Below are positions 23,699-32,454 of a stretch of DNA of 35,300 nucleotides, in pieces. This DNA is from Gammaproteobacteria bacterium. Its GTDB lineage: Bacteria; Pseudomonadota; Gammaproteobacteria; Xanthomonadales; Xanthomonadaceae. The stretch covers positions 1 to 35,300 of the forward strand of contig JAPLSI010000127.1 in the NCBI GenBank assembly GCA_026398715.1, written 5' to 3'. Numbering within the stretch: the stretch's first letter is position 1; every line of letters begins with the position of its first letter. The notes beneath the pieces were generated by a model. It ran no database searches. It was not told the origin of the DNA and worked only from the letters and a program-made list of their open reading frames with translations. The position numbers and the translations under genes are program-made.

Positions 23699-25582
23699 AT
23701 GACCGAGCCCTCGCACAAATTCGACGTGATCGTGATCGGTGGCGGCCACGCCGGCACCGAGGCGGCGCTTGCCTCCGCGCGGGCGGGCGCGCGCACCCTG
23801 TTGCTGACCCACAGCATCGAAACCGTCGGCCAGATGAGCTGCAACCCGGCCATCGGCGGTATCGGCAAGGGCCACCTGGTCAAGGAGATCGATGCGCTGG
23901 GCGGCGCGATGGCGCACGCCGCGGACTTCGCCGGCATCCAGTGGCGCACGCTCAACGCGTCCAAGGGCCCGGCCGTGCGCGCCACCCGTGCGCAAGCCGA
24001 TCGCGCGCTTTACAAGGCGGCGATCCGCCGCATCGTCGAATCGCAGCCCAACCTGTCGCTGTTCCAGCAAGCGGTGGACGACATCGTCATCGAGGCGGGC
24101 GAAGTGCGCGGCGTGCTCACCCAATCGGGCCTGCGTTTCGATGCCGCTGCCGTGGTGCTGACCGCGGGCACCTTCCTGGCCGGCCGCATCCATGTCGGCC
24201 TGAGCCAGCACGATGGCGGCCGCGCCGGCGATCCGCCGGCGACGACCCTGGCACATCGCCTGCGCGAAGGCCCGTTCTCGGTGGCGCGGCTCAAGACCGG
24301 CACGCCGCCGCGTATCGACGGCCGCAGCATCGACTATTCGCAACTATCCGAACAAGCCGGCGACCAGCCGATTCCCGGTTTCAGTTTCATGGCCACGCCG
24401 GACCGCCATCCGCGCCAGGTCTCGTGCTGGATCACGCACACCAGCGAACGCACCCACGAGATCATTCGCGGCGGGCTCGACCGATCGCCGATGTATTCGG
24501 GCGCGATAGAAGGCATCGGTCCGCGTTACTGCCCGTCCATCGAGGACAAGGTGGTGCGCTTCGCCGACAAGGACTCGCACCAGATCTTCATCGAACCCGA
24601 AGGCCTGGACACCTACGAGGTGTATCCCAACGGCATCTCCACGTCCTTGCCCTTCGACGTGCAGCTGGCCCTGGTGCATTCGATCAAGGGCCTGGAAAAC
24701 GCGCACGTCACGCGACCGGGCTATGCCATCGAATACGACTACTTCGATCCGCGCGGCCTGAAGTCCTCGCTGGAAACCAAATCGGTGCAGGGTCTTTTCT
24801 TCGCCGGGCAGATCAACGGCACCACGGGCTATGAAGAAGCCGCGGCCCAAGGCCTGCTGGCCGGGCTCAACGCTGCGCGCCACGTGCAGCAGTTGCCGGC
24901 CTGGAGCCCGCGCCGCGACGAGGCCTACCTGGGCGTGCTGGTGGACGACCTGGTCACCCATGGCACCACCGAGCCGTATCGAATGTTCACCTCGCGCGCC
25001 GAATACCGGCTGCAGCTGCGCGAAGACAACGCCGACGCGCGGCTGACCCCGGTCGGCCACGAGATGGGCCTGGTGGACGAAGCTCGCTGGTCCGCGTTCT
25101 CCCGCAAGGCCGGGGCAGTGGCCGCCGAGACCGGGCGACTGTCCGCGATCTGGGCGGCGCCGAACGGCGCCCTCGCCAACGAACTGGAAGCCAGCACCGG
25201 CGTCTGCCTGACCCGCGAGGCCACGGCCCTGGACCTGATGAAACGGCCGGAGCTCGGTTATGCCGAACTGATGTCCCTGGCCAGCCTTGGCCCCGGCACG
25301 GATGACCCGAAAGTCGCCGAACAGGTCGAGATCAGCGTCAAATACGCCGGCTACGTGGACCGTCAGCGTGATGACATTGCCCGCCAGCGGCGCCACGAAG
25401 ACACCCGCTTCCCGGACGATTTCAGTTTCCGGGGCATCCCCGGCTTGTCGGCGGAACTGCAGGGCAAGCTCGATTCGGTGCGGCCCGAGACCCTGGGCCA
25501 GGCCCAGCGGATTCCGGGCATGACGCCTGCGGCCTTGTCCCTGTTGCGAATCCAACTGGCCCGCCGCCGCCAAGTCGCCTGA
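23699..25582 (+). CDS. mnmG: tRNA uridine-5-carboxymethylaminomethyl modification enzyme MnmG (GidA)
   Basis: An FAD enzyme of 627 residues that, with MnmE, builds cmnm5U/mnm5U at the wobble position of several tRNAs. The N-terminal dinucleotide fold is [17 protein letters not shown] (9-25) and the GidA signature [17 protein letters not shown] (47-63) includes Cys48. [14 protein letters not shown] and [16 protein letters not shown] are further family blocks; the C-terminal helical domain for MnmE and tRNA binding is complete. The frame is open back to 23576, but that part overlaps the minus-strand small RNA, and the ATG at 23699 matches the family start. A GACAAT (23684-23689) nine nt before the ATG may be its -10 box. 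The start codon follows five C. Confidence 0.97.
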   Translation: MTEPSHKFDVIVIGGGHAGTEAALASARAGARTLLLTHSIETVGQMSCNPAIGGIGKGHLVKEIDALGGAMAHAADFAGIQWRTLNASKGPAVRATRAQADRALYKAAIRRIVESQPNLSLFQQAVDDIVIEAGEVRGVLTQSGLRFDAAAVVLTAGTFLAGRIHVGLSQHDGGRAGDPPATTLAHRLREGPFSVARLKTGTPPRIDGRSIDYSQLSEQAGDQPIPGFSFMATPDRHPRQVSCWITHTSERTHEIIRGGLDRSPMYSGAIEGIGPRYCPSIEDKVVRFADKDSHQIFIEPEGLDTYEVYPNGISTSLPFDVQLALVHSIKGLENAHVTRPGYAIEYDYFDPRGLKSSLETKSVQGLFFAGQINGTTGYEEAAAQGLLAGLNAARHVQQLPAWSPRRDEAYLGVLVDDLVTHGTTEPYRMFTSRAEYRLQLREDNADARLTPVGHEMGLVDEARWSAFSRKAGAVAAETGRLSAIWAAPNGALANELEASTGVCLTREATALDLMKRPELGYAELMSLASLGPGTDDPKVAEQVEISVKYAGYVDRQRDDIARQRRHEDTRFPDDFSFRGIPGLSAELQGKLDSVRPETLGQAQRIPGMTPAALSLLRIQLARRRQVA

Positions 25583-25591
25583 GCTGGCCAA

Positions 25592-25608
25592 GGCCCGGTC
25601 CACGGGCC
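25592..25608 (+). terminator. Hairpin after mnmG (no T-run)
   Basis: GGCCCG-GTCCA-CGGGCC, a perfect 6-bp stem 9 nt after the stop of mnmG. Without a T-run it is only a weak terminator candidate. Confidence 0.3.
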
Positions 25609-25728
25609 CGCACGATCAACGCCACTCCATTCCCTATGGTATGGATTCGCGACTTGGTTTAATGTGTTCTTTACATTCGGCGGGGTTTCCGTCGAAGCAC
25701 CATGCTTGGCTGCGTGGAAGGGGGTGCG

Positions 25729-25749
25729 TGGTTCGTGCAAAACGAACCA
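25729..25749 (+). repeat. Perfect stem-loop upstream of the esterase gene
   Basis: TGGTTCGT-GCAAA-ACGAACCA, an 8-bp perfect stem with a 5-nt loop, ending 20 bp before the first in-frame start of the esterase. It could be an operator or a leader structure. Confidence 0.55.
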
Positions 25750-25769
25750 GGCATTAGTCACCGGGCGGC

Positions 25770-27797
25770 GTGGTCGGTAGTCCAATCCGTCCTCACGGCG
25801 GCGCGTCCGCTGCCCAGGCACAAAGCTTCTCCGGCGTCATAACTTTCGGCGACAGCCTGTCGGATTCCGGCAATGTCGCGGCCGTCGACGGCAACCCGGC
25901 AACGCTGATCGGCTCGAGCTTCACCACCAACCCCGATTCCGTCTACGCGGAAATCGTCGCGCAGGCGTTCGGCTTCTCCGGAACCAATTCTGTTTCGGGC
26001 GGCAGCAACTACGCGTTCGGCGGCGCCTGCGCGCGCGCCAACGGCGCGACCTTCACCTGCGTCAACTCGCCGGGCAGCTTCTCGCTGACCACGCAGCTGG
26101 GCGGCTACCTCGCTGCCAACAGCGGCGCGGCTGACCCGAATGCGCTGTACATGATGTGGGGCGGCGCCAACGACATCTTCACCGCCGCCGGCACCCCGGC
26201 CACCGCGCAGCTCAACACCGGCATCGCTGCGCAGACCATGGTCGGCCTGATCGGCACGCTGCAGAATGCAGGCGCGCGCACGATCGTCGTATTCAATCTT
26301 CCGGATCTCGGCCTGACCCCGCTCAACGTCGGCACCGTCGGCCAATCGGGCGCCTCGGGCCTTGCCTTCGTCTACAACAGCACTTTCAACGCCGGCCTGG
26401 CAACGCTGAAAGACGGCATCGTGCCGATCAACACGTATCTGTTGATCAATGAAATCGTGGCGTCGCCGAGCCTGTACGGCTTCACCAACGTCACCGGCAC
26501 CGCCTGCGGCACGCTGTCGGGCTCGCTGGCCTGCGGCCCGGCTGGCAATCCGAACTATCCCTTCCATTACGCCAATGGCGCCAACTCCAGCTACCTGTTC
26601 GCCGATGGCGTGCATCCGAGCGGCGCCGCGCACGCGATGCTGGCCAACGTCGTGCTGTCCACCCTGTCCGCCCCGGGTGAAGTGTCGATGGCCGGCGAAA
26701 TTCCACTGCAGGTTTACGACGACCAGAGCCGCACCATCAATCGCCAGATCTTCGGCGCCGGTGGCCGCGACGTGGGCACGACCAGCGTTTACGGCGCCGT
26801 CAACATCGACCGCCAGGAATTCGAAGCCAGCGCCAACACCAGCGCGATGGACAACGACCTGTTCACCATCACCTTCGGTGCCGATTTCCGCTCCAGCGAA
26901 AGCTTCAGCTTCGGCGCCGCGGCAACCTTCGGCAGCTCTGACGGCGACGTCGGCGGCAGCAGCATCGAAAACAAGGAAGTGTTGTTGTCCGGTTATGCGG
27001 TCGGTCATTTCGGGATTGGCTACGTCAGCGGCTCGATCACCGGCGGCAGCGCCAACCTCGACATCGTTCGCCACATCGTGCTCGGCCCGACCGTGCGTAG
27101 CGAAGTCGGCAACACCAGCGCCACCCACACGGGCGCCGAGCTCGGCGCCGGCCTCACCTTCGGTGACGACAGCTTCCGCCACGGCCCGTTCGTCAGCGCC
27201 ACCTGGCAGAAGATCGACGTGCAGGGTTATGCCGAGGACGGCCTCGACGCGACGGCGATGTACTTCAGCGACTTCAACAACAAGTCCACCGTGGGACGCA
27301 TCGGTTACCAGGCCCAGGGCGACGCGGGCGGCTTCCGCCCGTTCGCGCGAGTGGCTTGGGCACGTGACACCCAGGACCGCGTGACCCGCGTACAGGCAGG
27401 CAGCAACACGATGAACGGCCACTTCACCCTGGACGGTTTCCCGGGTGCGGAAGACTGGATCGAAGCCGACCTGGGCGTGGACTACGCCGTCAGCGACAGC
27501 ACCAATGTGTCGCTTAGCTACCGCGCCCGCCTGAGCGATGACACCCAGGACCTGAAGGCCTTCAACCTGGGCTTCCGCAAGGAATTCGGCGCGGCCGCCG
27601 CCCCGGCGCCCGAGCCGGTGGTCGAAGAGGTCGTGCAGACCACCTGCGCGGATCTGGACGACGACAGCGATGGCGTCAACAACTGCAACGACAAGTGCCC
27701 GACCTCGGCGGCTGGCGAAGCAGTCGGCGCGGATGGTTGCCCGGTTCCCGCCGCGGAGCCGGAGCCGGTGACGGAAGCGAAGCCCTTCCGCAACTGA
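25770..27797 (+). CDS. Autotransporter GDSL esterase (EstA-like) with TSP3-like tail
   Basis: A type V secreted lipase/esterase of up to 675 residues. The SGNH/GDSL passenger has FGDSLSD with Ser29 (block I), the Gly of block II near GGSNYAFGG, GGAND with Asn134 (block III) and DGVHPSG with Asp279/His282 (block V). Residues about 335-606 are the 12-strand autotransporter barrel, ending in FRKEF, the usual terminal aromatic. Unusually, 69 residues follow: a Pro/Glu linker, a thrombospondin-3-like segment (DDDSDGVNNCNDKCP, then VGADGCP) and an acidic end, as in OmpA-type proteins but with no OmpA domain. The in-frame N-terminus (GTG at 25770) has a plausible cleavage site ASAAQA but no hydrophobic core; a hydrophobic stretch lies in another frame just upstream, so a 1-nt deletion is possible. 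A good terminator follows. Confidence 0.88.
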   Translation: MVGSPIRPHGGASAAQAQSFSGVITFGDSLSDSGNVAAVDGNPATLIGSSFTTNPDSVYAEIVAQAFGFSGTNSVSGGSNYAFGGACARANGATFTCVNSPGSFSLTTQLGGYLAANSGAADPNALYMMWGGANDIFTAAGTPATAQLNTGIAAQTMVGLIGTLQNAGARTIVVFNLPDLGLTPLNVGTVGQSGASGLAFVYNSTFNAGLATLKDGIVPINTYLLINEIVASPSLYGFTNVTGTACGTLSGSLACGPAGNPNYPFHYANGANSSYLFADGVHPSGAAHAMLANVVLSTLSAPGEVSMAGEIPLQVYDDQSRTINRQIFGAGGRDVGTTSVYGAVNIDRQEFEASANTSAMDNDLFTITFGADFRSSESFSFGAAATFGSSDGDVGGSSIENKEVLLSGYAVGHFGIGYVSGSITGGSANLDIVRHIVLGPTVRSEVGNTSATHTGAELGAGLTFGDDSFRHGPFVSATWQKIDVQGYAEDGLDATAMYFSDFNNKSTVGRIGYQAQGDAGGFRPFARVAWARDTQDRVTRVQAGSNTMNGHFTLDGFPGAEDWIEADLGVDYAVSDSTNVSLSYRARLSDDTQDLKAFNLGFRKEFGAAAAPAPEPVVEEVVQTTCADLDDDSDGVNNCNDKCPTSAAGEAVGADGCPVPAAEPEPVTEAKPFRN

Positions 27798-27833
27798 TCG
27801 GACATCGGGCCGCAATGCGGCCAGGGATGAAAA

Positions 27834-27859
27834 ACGCCACCTTCGGGTGGCGTTTTTTT
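27834..27859 (+). terminator. Intrinsic terminator of the esterase gene
   Basis: ACGCCACC-TTCG-GGTGGCGT, an 8-bp stem with a TTCG tetraloop, runs into seven T. It lies 36 bp after the stop. Four A on the other side make it partly bidirectional. Confidence 0.95.
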
Positions 27860-27882
27860 CTGGTCTTCTCCGCAGACCCCGC

Positions 27883-27912
27883 TTAACAACCGCCGCCCGG
27901 TTCATATGTTAA
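27883..27912. promoter_or_regulatory. Composite inverted repeat upstream of the TonB receptor
   Basis: TTAACA (27883-27888) and TGTTAA (27907-27912) frame an inner AACCG-CCGCC-CGGTT dyad. This AT-rich patch in GC-rich DNA, about 120 bp before the receptor ATG, is a candidate operator or promoter element. No clear -35/-10 pair could be fixed. Confidence 0.35.
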
Positions 27913-28030
27913 AAACTAATTACGCGGGCCACCGGCCAGCAGCCACCGTTGCTGACGCTGCCGTGCGCCGGACCGGGTTTCCGTCGCGAAAAATACAAAT
28001 TGCAGCACTTACTTGAAGGGGAAGCCTCCG

Positions 28031-30811
28031 ATGAAAAAGAAACTCATTGTCACCACGATCAGCAGCGCCCTGGCGTTCTGGGCACTTTCCGCAACCGCCA
28101 TGGCGCAAGACACCGCCGCCACGACCGCGGAAGAAGCCAAGAAAGCCACCGAGTTGGAAAAGGTCGTCGTCACCGGTTCGCTCATCCCCCAGGCGCAGCA
28201 GGAGACCGCCTCGCCGGTCACCACCATCACCGCTGAAGACATCCAGAAGCAGGGCTACCGCAACGTCTCCGACGCCTTGCGCGCACAGCCGCTCGCGACC
28301 GGCGCGGTGCAGGACAACCAGTTCAGCGGTGGCTTCACACCGGGTGCGACGACGATCAGCCTGCTCGGCCTGGATCCGGGCTTCACGCTGATCCTGATTG
28401 ACGGCCGTCCGCTCGCCGACTATCCGCTGCTGTACAACGGCCAGAGCAATTTCACCGACCTGTCCACGATCCCGACCGGCATGGTCGAGCGCATCGACAT
28501 CCTGCCGGGCAACCAGTCCGCCATTTACGGTTCCGCAGCCATCGCCGGCGTGGTCAACATCATCCTGAAGAAGCGCCTCGAAGGTACGCAGATGAGCCTG
28601 CGCCTCGGCGGTTACGATGCAGGCGGCGGCGAAAACCTGCGCTTCCAGCTGACCGGCGGCAAGACCTGGGATTCGCTCGACCTGACCTACGGCCTGCAGT
28701 ATTCGACCCAGGACGCGATGTTCGGCTACCAGAACCCCTGGTACGACTCGACCAACGACAGCCCCGACCCGAACCGCCGTTTTGGCTCGCGGACCTTCAT
28801 CATCCTCGACGGTTTCACCGGCCAGTACATCACGCCGACCGCCGAACAATGCGGCCGCCTGTCCGACAACTTCTACGGCACCACCCAGCTCGACTTCCGC
28901 CCCGGCTCCGGCACCTTCTGCGGCAGCCGAGCTGAAGTCGGCAACACCAGCTTCCTCAACAAGGAAGACAGCGTCAGCGGCTACCTCAACGCCAACTGGA
29001 CGATCAACAGCAACGCCGAGGCTTATGCCAGCCTGCTCTACAACGTGCACGAGACCACCGCGTCGAGCGGCTCGCGGTTCTGGGTGCCGGACGTGAATGG
29101 CAGCTTCGGTTACATCTGGGACGATCGCGATTTCTCGCTGAACCTCTACCAGCACATCTTCTCGCCCGAAGAAACCGGCGGACCGCAGGAACAGATCCTG
29201 AAGTCGAAGTCCTTCAACTTCGCGGCCGGCGTGCGTGGCACCTTCGGCGAATCGACCTGGGACTACGACGCCTACTACAGCCGTTCGCAGTTCAACATCA
29301 CCGATTCACAGATGTGGCCGCTGACCAACGACATCGAGGATTTCTTCCGCGACCAGTTCCTCGGCCCGCAACTTGGCACCTACTACGGCTATCCGGTCTA
29401 TCACCCCGACCAGGATGCGTACTACCAGTCGCTGACCCCGGATGAGTACGCCAGCTTCCTGGACGAGATCCGCACCAAGTCCACGACCTGGACGCACAAC
29501 GTGAACTTCCTGCTGACGAACTCGGAATTGTTCGAACTGCCGGCGGGTTCAGTGGGTATGGCGGCGTTGGTGCAGGCGGGCCACCAGGTCTGGAACAATC
29601 CAACTGATCCGCGCGTGCTGGCAGGCGATTTCTGGGGCATCACCGGCACCCAGGGCGCGGGCAAGCGCGACACGGCCGCCGTCGCCGTGGAATTCCGCGT
29701 GCCTGTCTTCAGCACGCTGACCGCCAGCCTGTCGGCCCGTTACGACAAGTACAAGAACATCGACGCCGGCGACGATGCCCGGGGCACCTACAAGCTGGGC
29801 CTGGAATACCGTCCCATGGAGACCTTGCTGGTGCGCGGCAACTACGCCACCGCTTTCCGCGCCCCGGACATGTCCTACATCTACGCCGGCGACAGTGGCT
29901 TTTTCAGCAGCGCGACCGACTATTACCGTTGCGAGGAAGCCGGCCAGAGCCTCGATGACTGCACCTGGAACCCGGCCAACTTCGCGGGCCGCCGCATCGG
30001 CAATCCGGAGCTGAAGTCGATCACCGCCGAATCGTTTGGCTATGGCTTCGTCTGGTCGCCCAGCCGTCGCTTCGACCTGCGCGCCGACTACTACAACGTG
30101 TCGATCGACAACGAAGTGGCCGACCTGCCGGCGGGCCTGATCCTGTTCAACGAGAACGAGTGCCGCCAAGGTCGCCAGGACATCGCGTCGCCGTCTTGCC
30201 AGGACTTCATCTCGCGCGTCGATCGCAACCCGTCGACTGGCTTCCAGCCCAATGCGATCCAGTTGATCCGCACCAATCCGGTCAACATCGCATCGGAACG
30301 CGTCTCGGGCGTCATCGCCGCGACCACGTTCCGTTGGGGCGGCGGACGCAACGGCAACTTCGAGCTGGGCTTCAGCTACAACAACACGCTCAAGCACGAG
30401 TACACGCGCTTCCCGGGTGATCCGGTGATCGACGTGTTGGGTTCGCCGACCTTCTCGAGCGAATTCAAGACCGTGGCCAGCGGTGACTTCAGCTGGGGAA
30501 TCGGCCGCTTCAACGCCAACCTGCACGGCACGCGTTACGGTTCGACGCCGAACTACGCCGCGCAGCTCGGCCTGCCTGCCATCAATGGCACGGCGGCCGG
30601 CGACATCGCCCCGTACATGTTGTTCAACCTCAACCTGGGCTATGAAGTCACCGAAAACAGCAGGCTGGAGCTGACCGTCAACAACCTCGGCAACCGCAAG
30701 CCGCCGCAGGACCTCAGCTACACCGCCTATCCGTACTACAACATCTTCAACTACAACGGATATGGCCGCGCCTTCTGGGTGCAGTACTCGATCGACTTCG
30801 CCGCCAAGTAA
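28031..30811 (+). CDS. TonB-dependent outer-membrane receptor
   Basis: A TonB-dependent transporter of 926 residues. The signal peptide MKKKLIVTTISSALAFWALS ends near AMA-QD (residue 25). ELEKVVVTGSLIPQ (about 44-57) is the TonB-box-like segment. The plug (about 60-175) has SPVTTITAEDIQKQGYRNVS, LILIDGRPL and ILPGNQSAIYGSAAIAGVVN; the 22-strand barrel fills the rest, with AFRAPDMSYIYAG and a final strand ending VQYSIDFAAK. There are four Cys in extracellular-loop-like regions. Receptors of this type in Xanthomonadales import peptides, glycans or siderophores; the substrate is not evident. The ATG at 28031 is preceded by AAGGGGA. It is flanked by terminators on both sides, so it is its own transcription unit. 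Confidence 0.95.
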   Translation: MKKKLIVTTISSALAFWALSATAMAQDTAATTAEEAKKATELEKVVVTGSLIPQAQQETASPVTTITAEDIQKQGYRNVSDALRAQPLATGAVQDNQFSGGFTPGATTISLLGLDPGFTLILIDGRPLADYPLLYNGQSNFTDLSTIPTGMVERIDILPGNQSAIYGSAAIAGVVNIILKKRLEGTQMSLRLGGYDAGGGENLRFQLTGGKTWDSLDLTYGLQYSTQDAMFGYQNPWYDSTNDSPDPNRRFGSRTFIILDGFTGQYITPTAEQCGRLSDNFYGTTQLDFRPGSGTFCGSRAEVGNTSFLNKEDSVSGYLNANWTINSNAEAYASLLYNVHETTASSGSRFWVPDVNGSFGYIWDDRDFSLNLYQHIFSPEETGGPQEQILKSKSFNFAAGVRGTFGESTWDYDAYYSRSQFNITDSQMWPLTNDIEDFFRDQFLGPQLGTYYGYPVYHPDQDAYYQSLTPDEYASFLDEIRTKSTTWTHNVNFLLTNSELFELPAGSVGMAALVQAGHQVWNNPTDPRVLAGDFWGITGTQGAGKRDTAAVAVEFRVPVFSTLTASLSARYDKYKNIDAGDDARGTYKLGLEYRPMETLLVRGNYATAFRAPDMSYIYAGDSGFFSSATDYYRCEEAGQSLDDCTWNPANFAGRRIGNPELKSITAESFGYGFVWSPSRRFDLRADYYNVSIDNEVADLPAGLILFNENECRQGRQDIASPSCQDFISRVDRNPSTGFQPNAIQLIRTNPVNIASERVSGVIAATTFRWGGGRNGNFELGFSYNNTLKHEYTRFPGDPVIDVLGSPTFSSEFKTVASGDFSWGIGRFNANLHGTRYGSTPNYAAQLGLPAINGTAAGDIAPYMLFNLNLGYEVTENSRLELTVNNLGNRKPPQDLSYTAYPYYNIFNYNGYGRAFWVQYSIDFAAK

Positions 30812-30833
30812 GGTCTATCGGAAAAGTGTGTGG

Positions 30834-30862
30834 AAAGAGCCGGCAATCGCCGGCTCTTTTTT
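30834..30862 (+). terminator. Intrinsic terminator of the TonB receptor gene
   Basis: AAAGAGCCGGC-AATC-GCCGGCTCTTT is a perfect 11-bp stem with a 4-nt loop running into six T, 22 bp after the stop. The A-rich 5' side lets it also serve the convergent sulfotransferase gene. Confidence 0.96.
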
Positions 30863-30888
30863 GCCCCTTCATTCGATCCGGCGCGCGC

Positions 30889-32454
30889 TCAGCCTGGCTG
30901 CAGCGCCTGCCGCAGCGGCTCCAGCTGCACCTCGAAACGCCGCCATTCCTGCAGCGACCGCGTGTGGATGGGCTCGCGCACCTGCGCGCTGCTCAGCGTC
31001 GCGACGGGCGCGGCGTTGCGCGTGGTGTCGATGCAGCCGGCTTCGAAGTCCAGGCCGCAGTAGTCAAACAGCGCGCGGGCTGTCGCTTCGGTGTCCTGCA
31101 CGAGATCGGCGTAGGCGACATCGTGCACGGCGCCCGGCATCGCTTGATGCCAGTGCGCCATCAGCCGCCGGTATTGCGCATGATGCGCGGCCAGCGCGTC
31201 GAGGTCGTAGCTGTAGGCAAAGGCGTCGCCGAACAGCGCCCGATAGTTGGAAAAGCACAGGTCCATCGGGTCGCGCGACATGTGCACGATGCGTGCCTGC
31301 GGCAGCGCCAGGCGGATGAAACCAGCCAGCATGTAGTTGGGCGGCAGCTTGTCCACGTACCAGCGCTTGCCGTTGGCGCGCCATTGGGTTTGCTCGAGAT
31401 AGCGTCGGCCGAGTTCGGCGAAGTCGATCCGCCCGGCACTCGCGACCAGCGCCTCGTCCAGCACGCGATGTCCGTGCAGGTCGGCCGTCCAGCGCCACTG
31501 CCTGGAAAAATCAGCCAGCTCGCCGGCCGGCGTCACTTGCGAATGATTGCCAAGGATGCGCTCGAGCAAGGTCGTGCCCGAACGCGGCATGCCGACGATG
31601 AAGATCGGCATCGGCCCTTCGAAGCGATGCTCGCGCGCCTGCAGGAATTGCGGCGTGCAGCGTTCTATCACCGCGTCGAACAGGCTTTGCTCGAGCTGCG
31701 GCTGGTGCTTGAGGCGTTCGTGCATCACCGCATTCGCCCGCTGCAGCGCGGCCCAGGCTTCGTCGTTGCGGCCGAGGTCTTCGAGTTCCTTGTACTGGGC
31801 GAATTCGAAACCGGCATGGTCCTCGGTGCCGGCGGCCACTTCAGCCAGTCGCTGGCGGATGAAATCCAGGTGGTTGTCCTGCGCGGTCCACTTGCGCAAT
31901 CGCGCCAGGGTCAGCGAGGCGCGGCCGAAGGTGGGGCCCATGCGCAGGCAGGCCTCGAGTTCGCTTGTCGCCTCGCCGACGCGACCGTTGAACTGCAACT
32001 GGATCGCCCGGAAATAACGGAAGTCAGGATTGTCGAAGCCCAGCGAGCGAGCGCGATCCATCAGGGCGAGCGACTCTTCGTGCAGGCCCAGCCCCTGATA
32101 GATATGCGCCAGGCCGGCCAGTGCCGGGGCATTGCGGGTGCGCGCCACTTCCGGATGCGCCATGCAGGCGCGCGCGGCATTGATCTCGCCGACTTTCACC
32201 AGGCACTGCGCCACGCGGCAGATCATGTCGGCATCGTCGGGCAGGGCAAACGCGGCGAACTTGGCCTGCTCCGCCGCGCCGCGAACGCCACCCTGCGCGA
32301 GCAGTACGCTGGCCAGCAACAGGCGCGCTGGAATATGCCAAGGGGACAGCTCGACCAGCTTTTCGAACGACGCCTGCGCGGCGGGCAGGCGGCCGGCACG
32401 AATGTGCTGCTGGCCCGATTCCCACAATAACCGCGCCGGGTCGGGCCGATTCAT
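30889..32454 (-). CDS. TPR-containing sulfotransferase family protein
   Basis: A 521-residue fusion of TPR helices and a PAPS-dependent sulfotransferase domain. Residues about 5-260 are tetratricopeptide-like pairs (AGRLPAAQASFEKLVELSPW, then YQGLGLHEESLALMDRARSLG). The C-terminal domain starts at PIFIVGMPRSGTTLLERIL, with the PAPS 5'-phosphosulfate loop MPRSGTT (289-295); RIVHMSRDPMDLCFSNY is the 3'-phosphate region and VDKLPPN a family block. The acceptor (glycan, lipid or tyrosine) is unknown. Its ATG overlaps the glyS stop (ATGA), so it is translated from the glyQ-glyS transcript. It converges on the TonB receptor, a pairing often seen in this order. Confidence 0.92.
   Translation of the reverse strand: MNRPDPARLLWESGQQHIRAGRLPAAQASFEKLVELSPWHIPARLLLASVLLAQGGVRGAAEQAKFAAFALPDDADMICRVAQCLVKVGEINAARACMAHPEVARTRNAPALAGLAHIYQGLGLHEESLALMDRARSLGFDNPDFRYFRAIQLQFNGRVGEATSELEACLRMGPTFGRASLTLARLRKWTAQDNHLDFIRQRLAEVAAGTEDHAGFEFAQYKELEDLGRNDEAWAALQRANAVMHERLKHQPQLEQSLFDAVIERCTPQFLQAREHRFEGPMPIFIVGMPRSGTTLLERILGNHSQVTPAGELADFSRQWRWTADLHGHRVLDEALVASAGRIDFAELGRRYLEQTQWRANGKRWYVDKLPPNYMLAGFIRLALPQARIVHMSRDPMDLCFSNYRALFGDAFAYSYDLDALAAHHAQYRRLMAHWHQAMPGAVHDVAYADLVQDTEATARALFDYCGLDFEAGCIDTTRNAAPVATLSSAQVREPIHTRSLQEWRRFEVQLEPLRQALQPG

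Noticed and set aside
25758..27905. A 715-codon open frame on the minus strand opposite the esterase (similar long frames lie opposite M61 peptidase, TonB receptor, glyS and others)
   Set aside because: Typical shadow frame of GC-rich coding DNA: biased His/Arg/Ala/Val composition, no domains, no ribosome site, and the plus strand encodes a recognisable protein.
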